DNA of 64,000 nucleotides from Musa acuminata AAA Group. Lineage: Eukaryota; Streptophyta; Magnoliopsida; Zingiberales; Musaceae. Of this stretch, positions 1 to 11,937 are shown piece after piece (position 1 is the first letter of the stretch; each line of letters opens with the position of its first letter). The stretch spans positions 19,492,001 to 19,556,000 of the forward strand of contig NC_088331.1 in the NCBI RefSeq assembly GCF_036884655.1, written 5' to 3'. The position numbers and the translations under genes were made by a program. The notes beneath the pieces were generated by a model. That model was not told the origin of the DNA. It did no database searches and saw only the letters and a list, made by a program, of their open reading frames with translations.

Positions 1-42
1 CTAATTCACCCCCCCCCTCTTAGTGTCGCTCCGATCCTAACA
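1..42 (+). repeat. 3' end of the 5' LTR of element A
   Basis: The C-rich run followed by cttagtgtcgctccgatcctaaca is the LTR terminus shared with B, C and F. It ends in CA directly before the primer site. Confidence 0.85.
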
Positions 43-58
43 ATTGATATTAGAGCTA
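43..58 (+). other. Primer-binding site of element A (degenerate)
   Basis: attgatattagagct directly follows the LTR. Intact relatives read attggtatcagagc, complementary to the 3' end of plant initiator Met tRNA. This copy carries two substitutions. Confidence 0.75.
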
Positions 59-92
59 GGCTCACTCTCATTTGGTTTGATACCCAAGAGAG

Positions 93-1668
93 ATGGCTTA
101 CTCCGGCATACATGAGGGTCATTCTATCACACGTCCATCCTTGTTTAATGGGTCGGATTATACTTATTGGAAGACTCGTATGAGGATCTTCCTCATTTCT
201 ATGGATTTCAAACTTTGGACTATTATTGAAAACATATTTCAAAAATCTTCTCTTCCGATGAGCGAATGGAATGAATCGGAGAAGAAGGTTTTTGCTTTAG
301 ACGCAAAGGCTATGAATGCCTTGTTTTGTGCATTAGACAAAAATGAATTTAATCGTGTTTCAATTTATGATTTGGCTTTTGATATTTGGAGAACTCTTGA
401 GGTCACTCATGAAGGCACTAGCCGAGTGAAAGAGTCCAAAATCAACATCCTTGTGCACTCTTACGAACTTTTCCGAATGAAACCAAGTGAGTCCATCGGA
501 GACATGTACACCCGGTTCACGGATGTCATCAATGGACTTAAAGCTCTTGGTAAAGATTTTACTAACTTTAAACTAGTAACTAAAATCTTAAGATCCCTCC
601 CTAAAAGTTGGGATCCAAAAGTTACGACAATTCAAGAGGTCAAAGACCTTAAAACATTCCCTCTTGAAGAACTTATTGGGTCTCTAATGACCTACGAAAT
701 GACATGTCAAGCTCATGACGAGCTTGAGAACCCCCTTCCAAAAGAACAGGAAGGATATGGCACTCACATCACAAGAAGACCACTTGAAAGGAACATCAAG
801 TGATAAGGACAGTGACAATGACATTGCACTTTTGACTCAAAAATTTTAAAAATATTTAAGAAAGAACAAATTTAAAAATAATACAAAAAATAAATTTGAA
901 CACAAGAAGGACCAAGTAATTTGCTATGAGTGCAAAAAACCGGGACACTACAAGAACGATTGTCCTCAAGCCAAAAAGAGAACATCAAAGAAGAAGGCGC
1001 TCAAGGCAACGTGGAATGATTCAAGCGCGTCTGAAGAAGAGGAGTCTAACACCGAGCAAGTTGCTCATTACGCCCTAATGGTTATCGGAGAAGAGGTAAC
1101 GGATTTAATTAATGCAGATTTACCTTATCATGAATTATTAAATGCTTTCCATGAGTTATTTGATGAATGTAAGACAATTAGTAGAAAATATAAATTGCTA
1201 AAAAAGGAGCATGATAGTCTCATTTATGATATCGATAAATCAAAAACTGAATATCATGATAGTTTAGCTCCATGTATAAAATGCCATGATCTAGAATCTC
1301 TCCAAAAGGAGAACTTGCTACTTAAGGACACCTTGAAGAAATTCGAGGTTGGTAGCAAATCTTTGAACATGATCCTTACAAATAAGGGTCACGTTCCTAA
1401 ATGAAGTGGAATCGGATTTTGTGAGAAGTCTCACCAAAATCCAACCACTTTCATTAAAGGCCCCGTCTTACATGTTCGGCACCAAAGCAATTGCAACTTT
1501 TGTTACAAATATGGACGTAAAACTTATAAATGTCCATTCAAGAAAATTAGTCCGAATAAACTAATTTTGGTTCCTAAAGGAACCATGATCAATTCTATGC
1601 AATATGATGAACAAGTTTTTAAGACACCCAAAAGAAAATGGGTACCTAAAAATAATCCCTTCTTGTAG
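93..1668 (+). pseudogene. gag: Element A gag (broken)
   Basis: Gag is the structural protein that packages element RNA. The frame opens at ATG 93 with MAYSGIHEGHS, matching the starts of gag in G and J. An extra A in the run at 740-743 shifts the frame and ends the first part at 803. The second frame holds the zinc knuckle CYECKKPGHYKNDC at about 922-963 and the coiled-coil-like C-terminal part (1078-1404). A stop at 847-849 and AGA-to-TGA at 1402-1404 break it further. The final UAG at 1666-1668 is the same gag/pol boundary stop seen in G and J. Relatives are about 525 residues long. Confidence 0.88.
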
Positions 1669-2629
1669 AAACATACACCATCATAAGCTAGGAGCAAGAG
1701 ATGATATCTAGATAGTGGATGCTCAAGACATATGACTGGACATCCATCAAATTTTTCTATGCTCACTAGCAAAGAAGAATGGTATGTCACATTCGGAGAC
1801 AACAACCAAGGCAAAATCATTGGCAAGGGAACCATAGGTAACAAATTAAAATTTTCTATTGATGATGTCTTACTAGTTGATGGATTGAAACATAATCTCT
1901 TGAGTGTTAGTCAATTATGCGATAAAGGTTATATTGTTAGATTTGAATCAAATGTGTGTATTATTGAAAAACCAAACCATAACATAACTATGATTGCATT
2001 AAAACAAAATAATATCTATACCATCAACCTTGATGAACTAAGTAATGAAATGTGCTTCTCCGCTTTAAATGATGATGCTTGGCTTTGGCATAGGAGACTA
2101 GGCCATGCAAGCATGAAACTAATATCTAAGATCTCATCTAGAGAATTAGTGCAAGGAATTCCAAATATAAAGTTTATTAAGGACAAAGTATGCGATGCAT
2201 GTCAACTAGGTAAACAAATAAAAACTAGTTTCAAATCAAAAACTCAAATTAGCACCACTAGACAATTACAATTGATTCATTTGGACTTATTTGGACTAAT
2301 TGACACGACAAGTCTAGGAGGAAGCAAATATGCATTTGAAATTGTGGATGACTATACTAGATACACTTGCACCTATTTCTTAGCTCACAAAAGTGATTGT
2401 TTCAAGTGTTTCTCTAAATTTTGTAAACTCACTCAAAACGAAAAAGGTTTCATGATTTCATCAATTCGGAGTGATCACGGTGGCGAATTTCAAAACCGTG
2501 ACTTTCAAAATTTTTGTGAAGTTAATGGATACAATCACAACTTCTCCACTCCGAGGAATCCCCAACAAAATGGAGTAGTTGAAAGAAAAAATAGAAACCT
2601 ACAAGAAATGGCAAGAATGATGTTAAATG
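1669..2629 (+). pseudogene. pol: Element A pol, part 1: protease and integrase
   Basis: In frame with the upstream UAG, the protease active site [11 protein letters not shown] is at about 1708-1740. It is followed by the integrase zinc-binding region (HRRLGH and CDAC) and catalytic-core motifs including RSDHGGEF and [13 protein letters not shown] and TGA codons lie between the UAG and DSG (in the segments tcataagct and agatgatat), so even readthrough would not reach protease. The frame is cut at 2629 by element B after EMARMMLN and resumes at 14949. Confidence 0.88.
2625..2629 (+). repeat. Target-site duplication of element B, left copy (aaatg)
   Basis: aaatg precedes the B 5' LTR and recurs at 14949-14953 directly after the 3' LTR. 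Removing B plus one copy restores the integrase reading frame. Confidence 0.93.
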
Positions 2630-3549
2630 TGTTGAATCTCGTATTTTGATGATGAAACCAATTGATAATTATATTTATGTTTAACTGCATTTTGAGTGAT
2701 GCAGGTCTATTCGATCAGGATTCTATTCGATCAGGATTAGACATTTAACGCAGGAGGAATTGACGTTGCGCCGGAGGAGATCACATCAAGATATTAGACG
2801 GCAGAAGGCTTCGGACATCGGGCATCGGGCCAAGGAGAGCGAAATTACGCCGAGGATATTGGGGTTGCGGAGGTCAACCGCTGATTGGGCAACAAGCTGC
2901 AAGAGAGGACGATGCACCGAAGAATCGGACGAAGCACCAACCAATGACGTGCCGGGCAACAGAATGTCAATTGGCGTTGTAATAATTGTCTAGATCGGAG
3001 TAGAGTTTTAGCTTGTGTGTGCAGGTTTAACTACGATAAGAATGAAGACATAAAGCAAAACAAAGTGTCGGAGTCAAGCACGAAGGATTCATTGCGAGTT
3101 CAAGAGTTCGACGGAAGTCCGAAGGTTCATCGGGAATGCTGCCGGAACTAGCCGAGAATGAGTAGGGAGCTTGCCGAAGGGTTTTTCGGAAGCTAACTGG
3201 AAGGTTCGTTTGAAGTTCGCGGAGCTCGTCGAGAAAGATCGGAGCTTGCTGAAGAAGCTCGTTGGAACTCGTCAAGATCAAATCGTGAAGTCTAGGAGCT
3301 TGCCGGGAGTCCGCAGAATGGTTTCCGAGAGTTTATCGGAAAACCGTCGGAAGTTCGTCGGAAGCTCGCCGGAAAAAGTCTTGACTTACGGACTTTGTAA
3401 TAGCTTAGAAAATATCTTTAAATTCGTAGTTAGCATTTTAATTAAGGTTATGATTAGGTGTTAATCTTATAACCCAAGTAGGGGCCAATTGGGCCCAAGT
3501 TCGGACTGGTTTGGGCCAAGTTTGGAGCCCAACCAGTGAGCTGAATTGG

Positions 3550-3690
3550 CCTAGGCGGTGGCACCGCCCAACACCCGAGAGCTGGGTGGTGGCACCGCTT
3601 GACTGGGCGGTGGCACCGCCCAGCACTGTCAATGTCTGATAGTGACAGGCGGTGGCACCGCCACTGATAGGCGGTGGCACCGCCAGCATC
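3550..3690 (+). promoter_or_regulatory. Palindromic ggcggtggcaccgcc repeats in the U3 of the B 5' LTR
   Basis: At least five copies of the near-perfect palindrome GGCGGTGGCACCGCC stand about 60-190 bases upstream of the TATA box. Equivalent clusters lie at the same place in all the related LTRs here. The position suggests enhancer-type elements; Sirevirus LTRs elsewhere are known to hold palindromic CRE-like repeats. Function is inferred. Confidence 0.6.
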
Positions 3691-3745
3691 GGGAACATAC
3701 GAGAATTCAAATTTTTGAAGCCCAAATTTAAATTCTCTTGAGGCC

Positions 3746-3754
3746 TATAAATAC
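3746..3754 (+). promoter_or_regulatory. TATA box of the B 5' LTR promoter
   Basis: TATAAATAC in the conserved context gaggcctataaatacccc. The same block is present in the LTRs of A (25628), C (16201), E (28730) and F (30208), and inverted in D, G and J. Confidence 0.75.
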
Positions 3755-4254
3755 CCCTGAAGTCTCAACTGAGAACACAACTTTTTGAGCAGCAATTGTT
3801 TGAGAGAAAGGTCTTAGAAAAGTCTTTGCTAGTCTTGTTTTCAATTTGCTAGTGTTCACCTCCTTCTTTCTTGCTAAAAATCTGTAAGAGAGTGAACCGC
3901 TTGTAAAAGGTTGTAAGAGGGGTATTTACCCTTCTCTTTCAAGAGATTTGCTGGTGGAAGGTGGGAGCCTCATCGAAGAGGGGCCTCGCAAGTGGATGTA
4001 GGTCACTTGACCGAACCACTTTAAAAACGGCGTAATCTCTGGTTTGCATTTCATTACTGCTATTTACATTACTGCAAACCCTCTTACTTGCTTTATTTCC
4101 TCATTACATTTACTGCACAACTTTGCAAATACGCTTTCAAGTTAAGCACTTCCGATTCCGATTTTTATCGTATGAAAGATTTGTCGGAACCAACGTTTTA
4201 AGCCGCTGCACTAATTCACCTCCCCCCCCTCTTAGTGCCGCTCCAATCCTAACA

Positions 4255-4270
4255 ATTGGTATTAGAGCCC
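4255..4270 (+). other. Primer-binding site of element B
   Basis: attggtattagagccc follows the LTR end and matches the initiator Met tRNA site with one change (tatcag to tattag). Confidence 0.82.
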
Positions 4271-4304
4271 GATATTTCTCATTTCGAATTTACACCCGAG
4301 AGAA

Positions 4305-5249
4305 ATGGCTCTTCATGGCTTTCAAGAGGCCTTATCGGTTTTTCGTCCACCGTTGTTTAACGGATTGAACTACACTTATTGGAAAACTCGAATGAGACTT
4401 TTCTTGATTTCTATGAATTTGGATTTGTGGAATATTGTTGAAAACGGTTTTCAACTTCCCTCTAAACCGATGAACGAATGGTCGGATTTGGAGAAGAAGT
4501 ATTTTTCTTTAAACGCAAAGGCTATGAATGCCTTATTTTGCGCTTTGGACAAAAATGAGTTCAATCAGATTTTTATGTGCGAAACGGCTTTTGATATTTG
4601 GCGTACACTTGAAATCACGCACGAGGGAACTAGTAGAGTTAAAGACTCTAAAGTTAACATTTTAATGCATGATTTCGAGCTTTTTCGAATGAAGCCGAGC
4701 GAAACCATTGTTGACATGTACACCCGTTTTACGAATGTCGTCAATGGTTTACAAGCTCTTGGCAAATGTTTCTCGAATTTTGAACTTGTTAGTAAAGTTT
4801 TACGATCACTTTCTAAAGCTTGGTAATCAAAAGTAACAGTAATACAAGAAACAAAACATTTAAATATTTTTCCACTTGAAGAACTTATCGGCTCATTGAT
4901 GACATATGAAATGGTGTGCAATGCACATGATGAACACAATGAACACTTGAACCACCTTCCAAAGAACAGGAAGGATTTGGAACTCCGGACAAATGGATAC
5001 CACTTGAGCAATGACTCAAGTGATGAGGACAATGATGAATTTAAATTTCGAATACTAAATCTGAATAAGTTTATTAAACAAAAATCTAAAATAAACAATG
5101 AACTTGAATGGAGGAAGAGGCCAAAGAAGAGGAAGGCAACCAAGGATGAATCAATAACTTCCAAAGGTGAAACGGTGAATTGGGCTTTGACGGGCTTCGA
5201 CTACAAGGTAAGTAACTCAACTCTCTTGAATTATTTTGAAATTACTTGA
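4305..5249 (+). pseudogene. gag: Element B truncated gag with one nonsense codon
   Basis: ATG 4305 opens a frame that reads to 4826, where codon 174 is TAA after LSKAW, and continues in the same frame to a stop at 5247-5249: about 314 codons in all. The N-terminal half is homologous to gag of A, G and J (MRLFLISMNLDLW, ALDKNEFNQ, MKPSETI, FPLEELIGSLMTYEM). The zinc-knuckle segment is replaced by a basic stretch (RKRPKKRKATKDES). The end, WALTGFDYKVSNSTLL, aligns with the segment of full gag just before its C-terminal coiled part. A consensus splice donor AAG|GTAAGT overlaps this end. Confidence 0.85.
5208..5213 (+). promoter_or_regulatory. Possible 5' splice site (AAG|GTAAGT) in B gag
   Basis: Exact plant donor consensus at the end of the conserved gag part, also at 17647 in C. 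Full-length relatives have GAGGTAAC or GAGGTAAGT here as ordinary codons, so it may be fortuitous. I could not identify a convincing acceptor. Confidence 0.3.
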
Positions 5250-7054
5250 TGTTTTCCATGATGTATTTTCTCTTTTCTTTTGAATAATTATTTTTCTTGA
5301 AAATTGTATGTTTTATGTTAATAGAATAAAATGTTACATTTAAATAATCATATATATGTGCTTGAGAAGCAAGAATGTGTATTTTGATGATTTCCATATT
5401 AATTTTCAATGATGATGCATGGTTTTTATATGGGAGGCTTGATGATATTTTTTTTAAACCTTGTGTTTGGTTTTCAAACATGATGTATGTTTTTGACATA
5501 AGAACAAAACTTGAGCATGCTAATATAAAGTCAATCACATAAATTAAAACTAAAGAAGTTTTAGTTATCTATAAGAATCATTCAAAATTATGTTTAATGA
5601 AAACATTGCATAATGATGTAATGAAAATATTAAACATTTTGAAACCATGTTTTAGTGTCATGCATAATGATCATGCTTAATAAATTTCAAAATTATGCAT
5701 ATGAATCTTGTGATTTATGGATTATTGATTTTTACCATAATGAAAGTGGCTTATTAATCTTTGTTGTAATAAATCTTACACTTTCGGTTTCAAACATTAT
5801 ACATGTTTTTATTTGGTATAAGTGAAATAAAATCATATGAATTGAAACAACTAAAAAGAGGAAAATATTTTTTCCTTGAAAAATTATTTTTCTCTATCCT
5901 ATTGATCTTGATGTTTATTATGATAAATCTATGTATACCATTTTGAATCTCTTGAAAGTAATGTTGATATTTTGATGATTTTGATGATTTAAATTTGAAA
6001 TGAGTTTTATCAAAATCATGATATTGATTTCTTGGAATAACATGAGATTACCTTTGATGATCATTTTGATTCATGGAATTTTGGATTCATGACTTGGTCT
6101 TACATTTGTTTATGAGATGGTTGAAATCTTTGTACGTTTGAATTCTTCCCTTCTCCTTTCAATTTATGCATGTTATATGTTAAAGATTTAAAACTATGTT
6201 TTGGTATCATGCATATCTAAGAAATATTGATGTGACAAATTGAATAAGTTGAAAATGAATGATGGTTTTTCTCTTGAATATAACTTGTGATATTTTTTTA
6301 TATAAATCATCATTTTGATTTCACGACATTCAATACATGAGATTTTATTATAAATCAAAATTTCTCATTAATCTATCTTCTATGATTTTACTTGATATTC
6401 TCTTGAGAGGAGATTTTCTAAATGAATCATGATTTTTCCTTGTGAGTTCTTGGAGTTATTACTTGATTTTTCTTTTAAAACAAGATCTCTTCTTTGTACT
6501 CCTATGATTTTTCTTGATATTTTATTTAAAGAAGATATTTACTATATGAGTCATGTCTTTTGGTATTCAAATGATTTTATCCTTCATGACATGATTTCTT
6601 TGTATTTATGGCTTGCATGGCTTGAAATGTTTTGGTATGATGCATGCAATGATGAAATATTCATAAAGTTAAAATGATGTATGCAATACTTATGATAATG
6701 ATGTACATGATGTATTTATTGCATATGATGTGTATCATGAATGCTTTAAATGATGAATGTTTTGTATCATGATCAACATGTTGATAAATGCTTGAAAATT
6801 TTAATGTTTGAGTATCATGTATGATATGATTATTAATGATGATTGATTTATTTTTCGGTATCGTGCATGAAAAATAAGGTTATTGAAATTGTTTATGTTT
6901 TAATTTGAATATATAATGATGCACAAATAAGAATGATACTTACCTTTGTCATAATATGAAAATTGATATAAGGGTCTTCCCTTCTTTTTGACAATGATAA
7001 AGGGGGAGCAAGAATTTCTAGCGTGGACATCATGAAAAGAGGCAAACTAACTAG
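5250..7054 (+). other. AT-rich non-coding internal region of element B
   Basis: About 1.8 kb rich in tgatgattt and ttgatatttt words and with no credible gene. It is nearly identical to 17689-19492 in C and recognisably homologous to 45428-47090 in H. Parts (for example the run around agttcttggagttattacttgattttt) match the region after pol in element A at 24290-24370. That suggests it is expanded post-pol sequence brought next to gag by loss of pol. A polypurine-like motif gataaagggggagcaag stands at 6998-7014. Confidence 0.75.
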
Positions 7055-7059
7055 CTTGC
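7055..7059 (+). repeat. Target-site duplication of element K, left copy (cttgc)
   Basis: cttgc recurs at 12332-12336. Element C has a single cttgc at 19493-19497 in otherwise matching sequence, which is the empty site. Confidence 0.93.
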
Positions 7060-7497
7060 TATTAGGACTCTAGCTAGGAGAGTCCTAATTGAGAGGAACA
7101 TTCATGTAAAATTGTTAGAACTTTAGCTAGGAGAGTCCTAATTGAGAGGGACATTCTGTTTGGACTCTAGCTAGGAGAGTCCTAATTGAGAGGGACATTC
7201 ATGTAGGAGATTTTTTCTTAGAGAAGAATTAGGAGTTGTAAGGGAATAGGAGTCTTGAGTAGGAGTCTTATTAGGAGTTGGTTAGAAGTAAGAGTTTTAA
7301 GTAGGAGTCCTATTAGGAGTTAGGGTTTAGAAGCCCTATAAATAGCCATGTATTTCTCCTCTTTTCATAAGCAATAGATGAATCTTTTCTGCAGCCTTTG
7401 AGCAACAACTTGGAGGGAGGAACCCCTATAGAGTTACAAGGAGGCCGATCCCCTAAAGAGATCAACCCCAAGTTTAGAATCTACAAGGGTTCTAACA
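7060..7497 (+). repeat. 5' LTR of element K
   Basis: It ends ggttctaaca. The first 150 bases hold three tandem copies of a unit based on the inverted repeat ttaggactct / agagtcctaa; the 3' LTR has only two copies. TATAAATAG at 7337-7345 is the likely TATA box. Confidence 0.88.
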
Positions 7498-8818
7498 CCT
7501 GGTATCGGAGCAGCGTTCTTGGCATCTCGCTGCCCTTCCACAGCCATCCATTAACCCTCCACAACCGTCCAAAGCAATTCCCACAATTGCTTAAAAGATC
7601 ATCGCCGAATTCCGCCATCATCTCCACCACCACGGATCATCATTTGATCTCCCCGTGAATTGCAACAGGTTCTGGTTTTCTACCTTACTGCTGCTGCAAT
7701 TTAGTTATCTTTATTTGAAAATCTCAAAAAAAATTATTCCTATATTGCTGCATAAACTTTTCGTCATAAAGTTTTCATCTCTACGACGAAAGATACATTG
7801 CAGAATTCCAACCGTATAGCACTGTCTGTTTGATCTTGCTACTATGTTTTTTCTATCCAAATCTCCACAAAATTTTACGACATCTTTGACACTTCCTAAC
7901 AGCAGATTTCCCTTTGGTTTTGTCAAAAAATTCTCAATATAAACTATTGATATTTTATATCTAATCTGCTATACTTGAAAATCTGCACCGTAAAATTTCA
8001 GCCGCATAGCACTGATTGTTTGATCTTGATACTACGTTGTTTCTATCCAAATCTCTACGAAATTTTTATGATAGCTTTGACACTTCCTAATAGTGGATTT
8101 CCCTTTGGTTTCATAAAAAAATTCTCAATATAAATTTCTGATATTTTACGTCCAATCTGCTATACTTAAAAATCTATGCTGCAGAAAATTTCAGCCGCAT
8201 ATTGTTGCCTTAACCCATCTATTTGCAATCTTTTTTGAATGAAATTTCTTATACACTTTATAGATCATCTTAGCTTCCATCTACGATTGATCAATTAAGG
8301 AATTCATCTCTAAAACTGATTTTTGTGTTGCTATAAATTTTCATCGTAAACTGCTGAAATTTTTCGATGAGAATTCTGCTATCGCAACTTGCACCAATTT
8401 CCTTGTTGTTATACTGCCGAAATTTTCTTGATTAAATTAGTCTATAAACTGTGATTTTGCTATCAATTCCCTCCTCAATTCTCTCAAGTTTTTGGTGGAA
8501 ATTACGTTGAGAAACCGCTGTTTCTTCGACGACAATTCTGCTCTTACAAGACAGCACATACTTGCTGCAACTTCCACTGATTTCTCTCAAACCTTTGCTG
8601 CCATCTACCACAGATCCAAAACTTTCATCCACAGCCCTAAAACTCCACCAAACCACACCCTCAAACTGCACCCAAAACAGCCACAAAACAAGCCTAAATC
8701 GTAGCCTACATCCACCGATCCACCAACCCTTTCGACCATCACGACTCTCAACCTATACATGCCTTTAACCTGACAACAAAAGAGAGATCTTAACATTATA
8801 GATTTGGAGGCATATACT
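7498..8818 (+). other. Primer site and untranslated leader of element K
   Basis: cctggtatcggagcagcg at 7498-7515 is a Met-tRNA primer site with one change. The remaining 1.3 kb is non-coding; it includes two diverged copies of a segment of about 200 bases (ctgtttgatcttgctactatg ... ccctttggttt), near 7790-7950 and 7990-8150. No gene is seen. Confidence 0.75.
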
Positions 8819-11800
8819 ATGGCATCTAAGGAGGCAATCGATGCTAAATTCGAAGCCTTGGAGACACGAATTGAGGATAAGATTCGGACGCTCTTTACCG
8901 AACTCAGATTGGGCTGACTACTAAGCCCAAAAAAATCATATCACGGAAAGAGCTTTGCCCAATCGCACCAGGCCCGAAGAGATGAGTTCCAAGGGAGGGG
9001 AGGCTCTATGATCGATCCCAACTATCTACGCATAAGGGTGGACTTCCCTAGATGGGAAGAAGGAGACCCGATTGGTTGGATCTTGCACGCGGAGCGATAT
9101 TTTCGGTACCACAAAACCGCAGATGCATCTATGGTGAAAATTGTAGCTATACATCTTGAAGGGGATGCTATACAGTGGTTTGACTGGTTTGAACATACTT
9201 ATGGAGTCCTTTCATGGCAACAATTCAAAGAAGGACTGCTGATCCGCTTCAGACCAACCGATTATGAGAATATTGACGGACAACTAGCAAAGATCCGACA
9301 AACCTCCACCATTCAGGAGTACCAAACTAGGTTTGAAAGGTTATCTAATCAAACTCTTGATTGGTCTCAAAAATAGCTATTAAGGACCTTTATTGAGGGC
9401 TTGAAGCCGGAGATCCGAGGAGAAGTTAAAGCGCGACAACTGTACACGCTTATGGCAGCCATCTCTTTCGCACGACATCAAGAGGAGCAATTGAACTATG
9501 AAGCTCGAAGGACTAGGGTCACTCCTCAACCAGTAATATTGAAGCCCTTAGCCCCCCCTACTGTTGACCGAGTCCCTGCACCAAAAAGGTTGACAAGAGA
9601 AGAGCTTCAGGAGCGATCTACGAAGGGGTTATGTTGGCATTGCGACGAGCCGTGGAGCCATGAGCATCGCTGTAGTAAAGGGAGACTTTTTATCATTGAA
9701 CCAGTAGAAGAAGAGGTCACTGAACATCCAGAAGAGAGCATTGAACATAAAGAAGAAGATGCAGAAGAAGAGCCACAACCGACCAAAGTTACGGTACATG
9801 CACTAGCCGGTTACTCAAACCCGCAAATGCTGAAAGTTGGAGGCCTTCTCAAACAACAACTGATCACTGTTTTCATCGACACGGGCAGCACTAATAATAT
9901 CCTAAATAGTAAGGTTGCTATCCGAATGACATTACCTATCGAGAATCATTTCAGGTTTGATGTTAAGGTCACCGACAGATGGATTTTGAAGTGTGATCGT
10001 AGGCGCCCGCAGGAGAAACTATTGCCGCAGAACCAAGAGATAATTGCAGATTTCTTCCTTCTCCCTCTTGATGATCATGAGGACATGCTCATAATTAAAT
10101 GGTTGACAACATTAGGTGATTTTTCTTGAAATTTTATGAAACTAATTATGAAATTTTACAGTAAGGAGAAACAGGTGATACTGCACGGGAAACGTGGGGG
10201 CGACGTAACGATGATTTGCACACAACAAATGAAGAAGGTTTTGCATAAAGCATACAGTGGCTTTTTAGTACAACTTGAGCAGCAAACTAAGGGAGAGCCA
10301 ACAAAATTGGAAGATCCAAATCTACTTCCTTTGCTTGCTGAATTTTCATATATATTTGACGAACTACGCAACCTACCTCTTACCCGTCGGCATGATCATT
10401 GTATAACGATTCTTCCAGGCCAATCTCCAGCAAATGCTCAGCCATATCAGTATCCACATCTCCAGAAGGATGAAATAGAAAGGATTGTAAAAGAGATGCT
10501 CAAAACAAGAGTTATTCGGCCATGTTGTAGCCCCTACTCTTCACCAGTGCTCCTCATACGAAAGAAGGATGGAATATGGCGATTATGTGTTGATTACCAA
10601 ACTCTCAATGGCATAACCATCAAGGATAAATACCTTATTCTAGTAGTAGATGAGTTGCAAGATGAAAGGGAGCACAAATCTTCACAAAGCTGGACCTTCG
10701 ATCCGGGTATCATCAAATACGAGTATGCGAAGAAGACATACCGAAAACCACCTTTTGAACACACAATAACCACTATGAATTTTTGCTTTCTTCAAAAGAA
10801 GGTAGAATATCTTGGGCATATCATATCAGAGGAAGGTGTGGCAGTAGACCCCTTCAAAATTGGAGCAATGCAAAATTGGCTGACCCTAAGGAACATAAAA
10901 TTGCTACATGGCTTTCTGGGTTTAACAGGCTACTACTACAAGTTCGTGAAAAACTATGGAGAGATCAGTGCACCACTTACTTCCTTTCTAAAAAAAGATG
11001 TCTTCCAATGGTCGGACAAAGCCTCCGTTGCCTTCGACAAACTTAAGGCAGCCATGACGACGACGCCGTTGCTAACACTACCAGATTTCAACCGACCCTT
11101 CATTATTGAGGCCGACGCATCTGGAGTCGAAATTGGATCAATTCTCATGCAAGATGGTCAACCACTCGCATACACTAGCAAGGCATTATCTTCCTCCCAT
11201 CAAAATAAGTCAACATATGATAAGGAGATGCTTGCCATTGTGCGCGCAGCAACGAGGTGGAGACCCTACTTGATTGGTCGATGATTTCAAATTAAAACCG
11301 ACCATAAAAGCCTCAAGTACTTTTTGGAGCGAAAGATATCATCCCCTGAGCAGCAAAACTGGGTAACAAAACTTCTTGTATATGATTATGAAATAACTTA
11401 CAAAAAGGGGAAAGGGAATGTTCTTGCATATACGCTTTCGCAACTACCCGAGCAAGCTGAAGTTTTGGCCATTTCACTTCCGACCAGTGACTTCCTTGAG
11501 GATATTAAGATGGAATGGCAGGAAGATTCAGAGACTAGTAAGATTATAAAAAAACTAGAGGAAGCACCAAGCTCCGTAGCTCATTACAATTGAGACTCAA
11601 AAGAATTACACTATAAGAGTACTAAATTGAAAAGGAGTATGGCATATCACTCACAAACCGACGGCCAGATAGAAGTTGTAAATAGGTGCTTGGAGATAGC
11701 CCAAAGCCACCCACCAAATATGACTACCCAAGGAGGACTTCAGACTCAGTCAAGTGCCATTATTGATCGATGGATTATGACTCGACGACGACGATCCTCT

Positions 11801-11920
11801 ACGGAATTGCTAATACAGTGGGCAAACCTACTAACAGAAGATGCCACTTTGGAGAACTATGATGACTTGAAGATCAAATTCCCAAAATTCATGAATCGTC
11901 AGCCTCGAGGACAAGGCTGA
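8819..11920 (+). pseudogene. gag-pol: Element K gag-pol (five nonsense codons, two internal deletions)
   Basis: One frame from ATG 8819 to the stop at 11918-11920. In order: gag (GDPIGWILHAERYF, about 9050-9400), zinc knuckle CWHCDEPWSHEHRC (about 9631-9672), protease FIDTGSTN (about 9876), reverse transcriptase start (RPCCSPYSSPVLLIRKKDG), RNase H (IIEADASG, HKSLKYFLE) and a stub of integrase (HSQTDGQ). The end resembles a chromodomain (WANLLTEDATLENYDDL). In-frame stops: 8915, 9374, 10127, 11282 and 11591. In the reverse transcriptase the frame slips near 10665, where the expected [14 protein letters not shown] lies in the neighbouring frame. The segment with the catalytic YxDD is missing. 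Integrase lacks its zinc-binding and DDE parts. Confidence 0.88.
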
Positions 11921-11937
11921 TTTGAAGAGGGCGGGTT

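Larger units (their letters stand above)
2630..4254 (+). repeat. 5' LTR of element B
   Basis: It starts TGTTGAATCTC and ends CCTAACA, 1625 bases. It has a short local duplication near 2707-2740 (attcgatcaggattct twice) that the 3' LTR lacks. A region rich in CGGAAG/CTCG repeats (about 3110-3390) precedes the GC-rich palindromic repeats and the TATA box. Confidence 0.92.
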
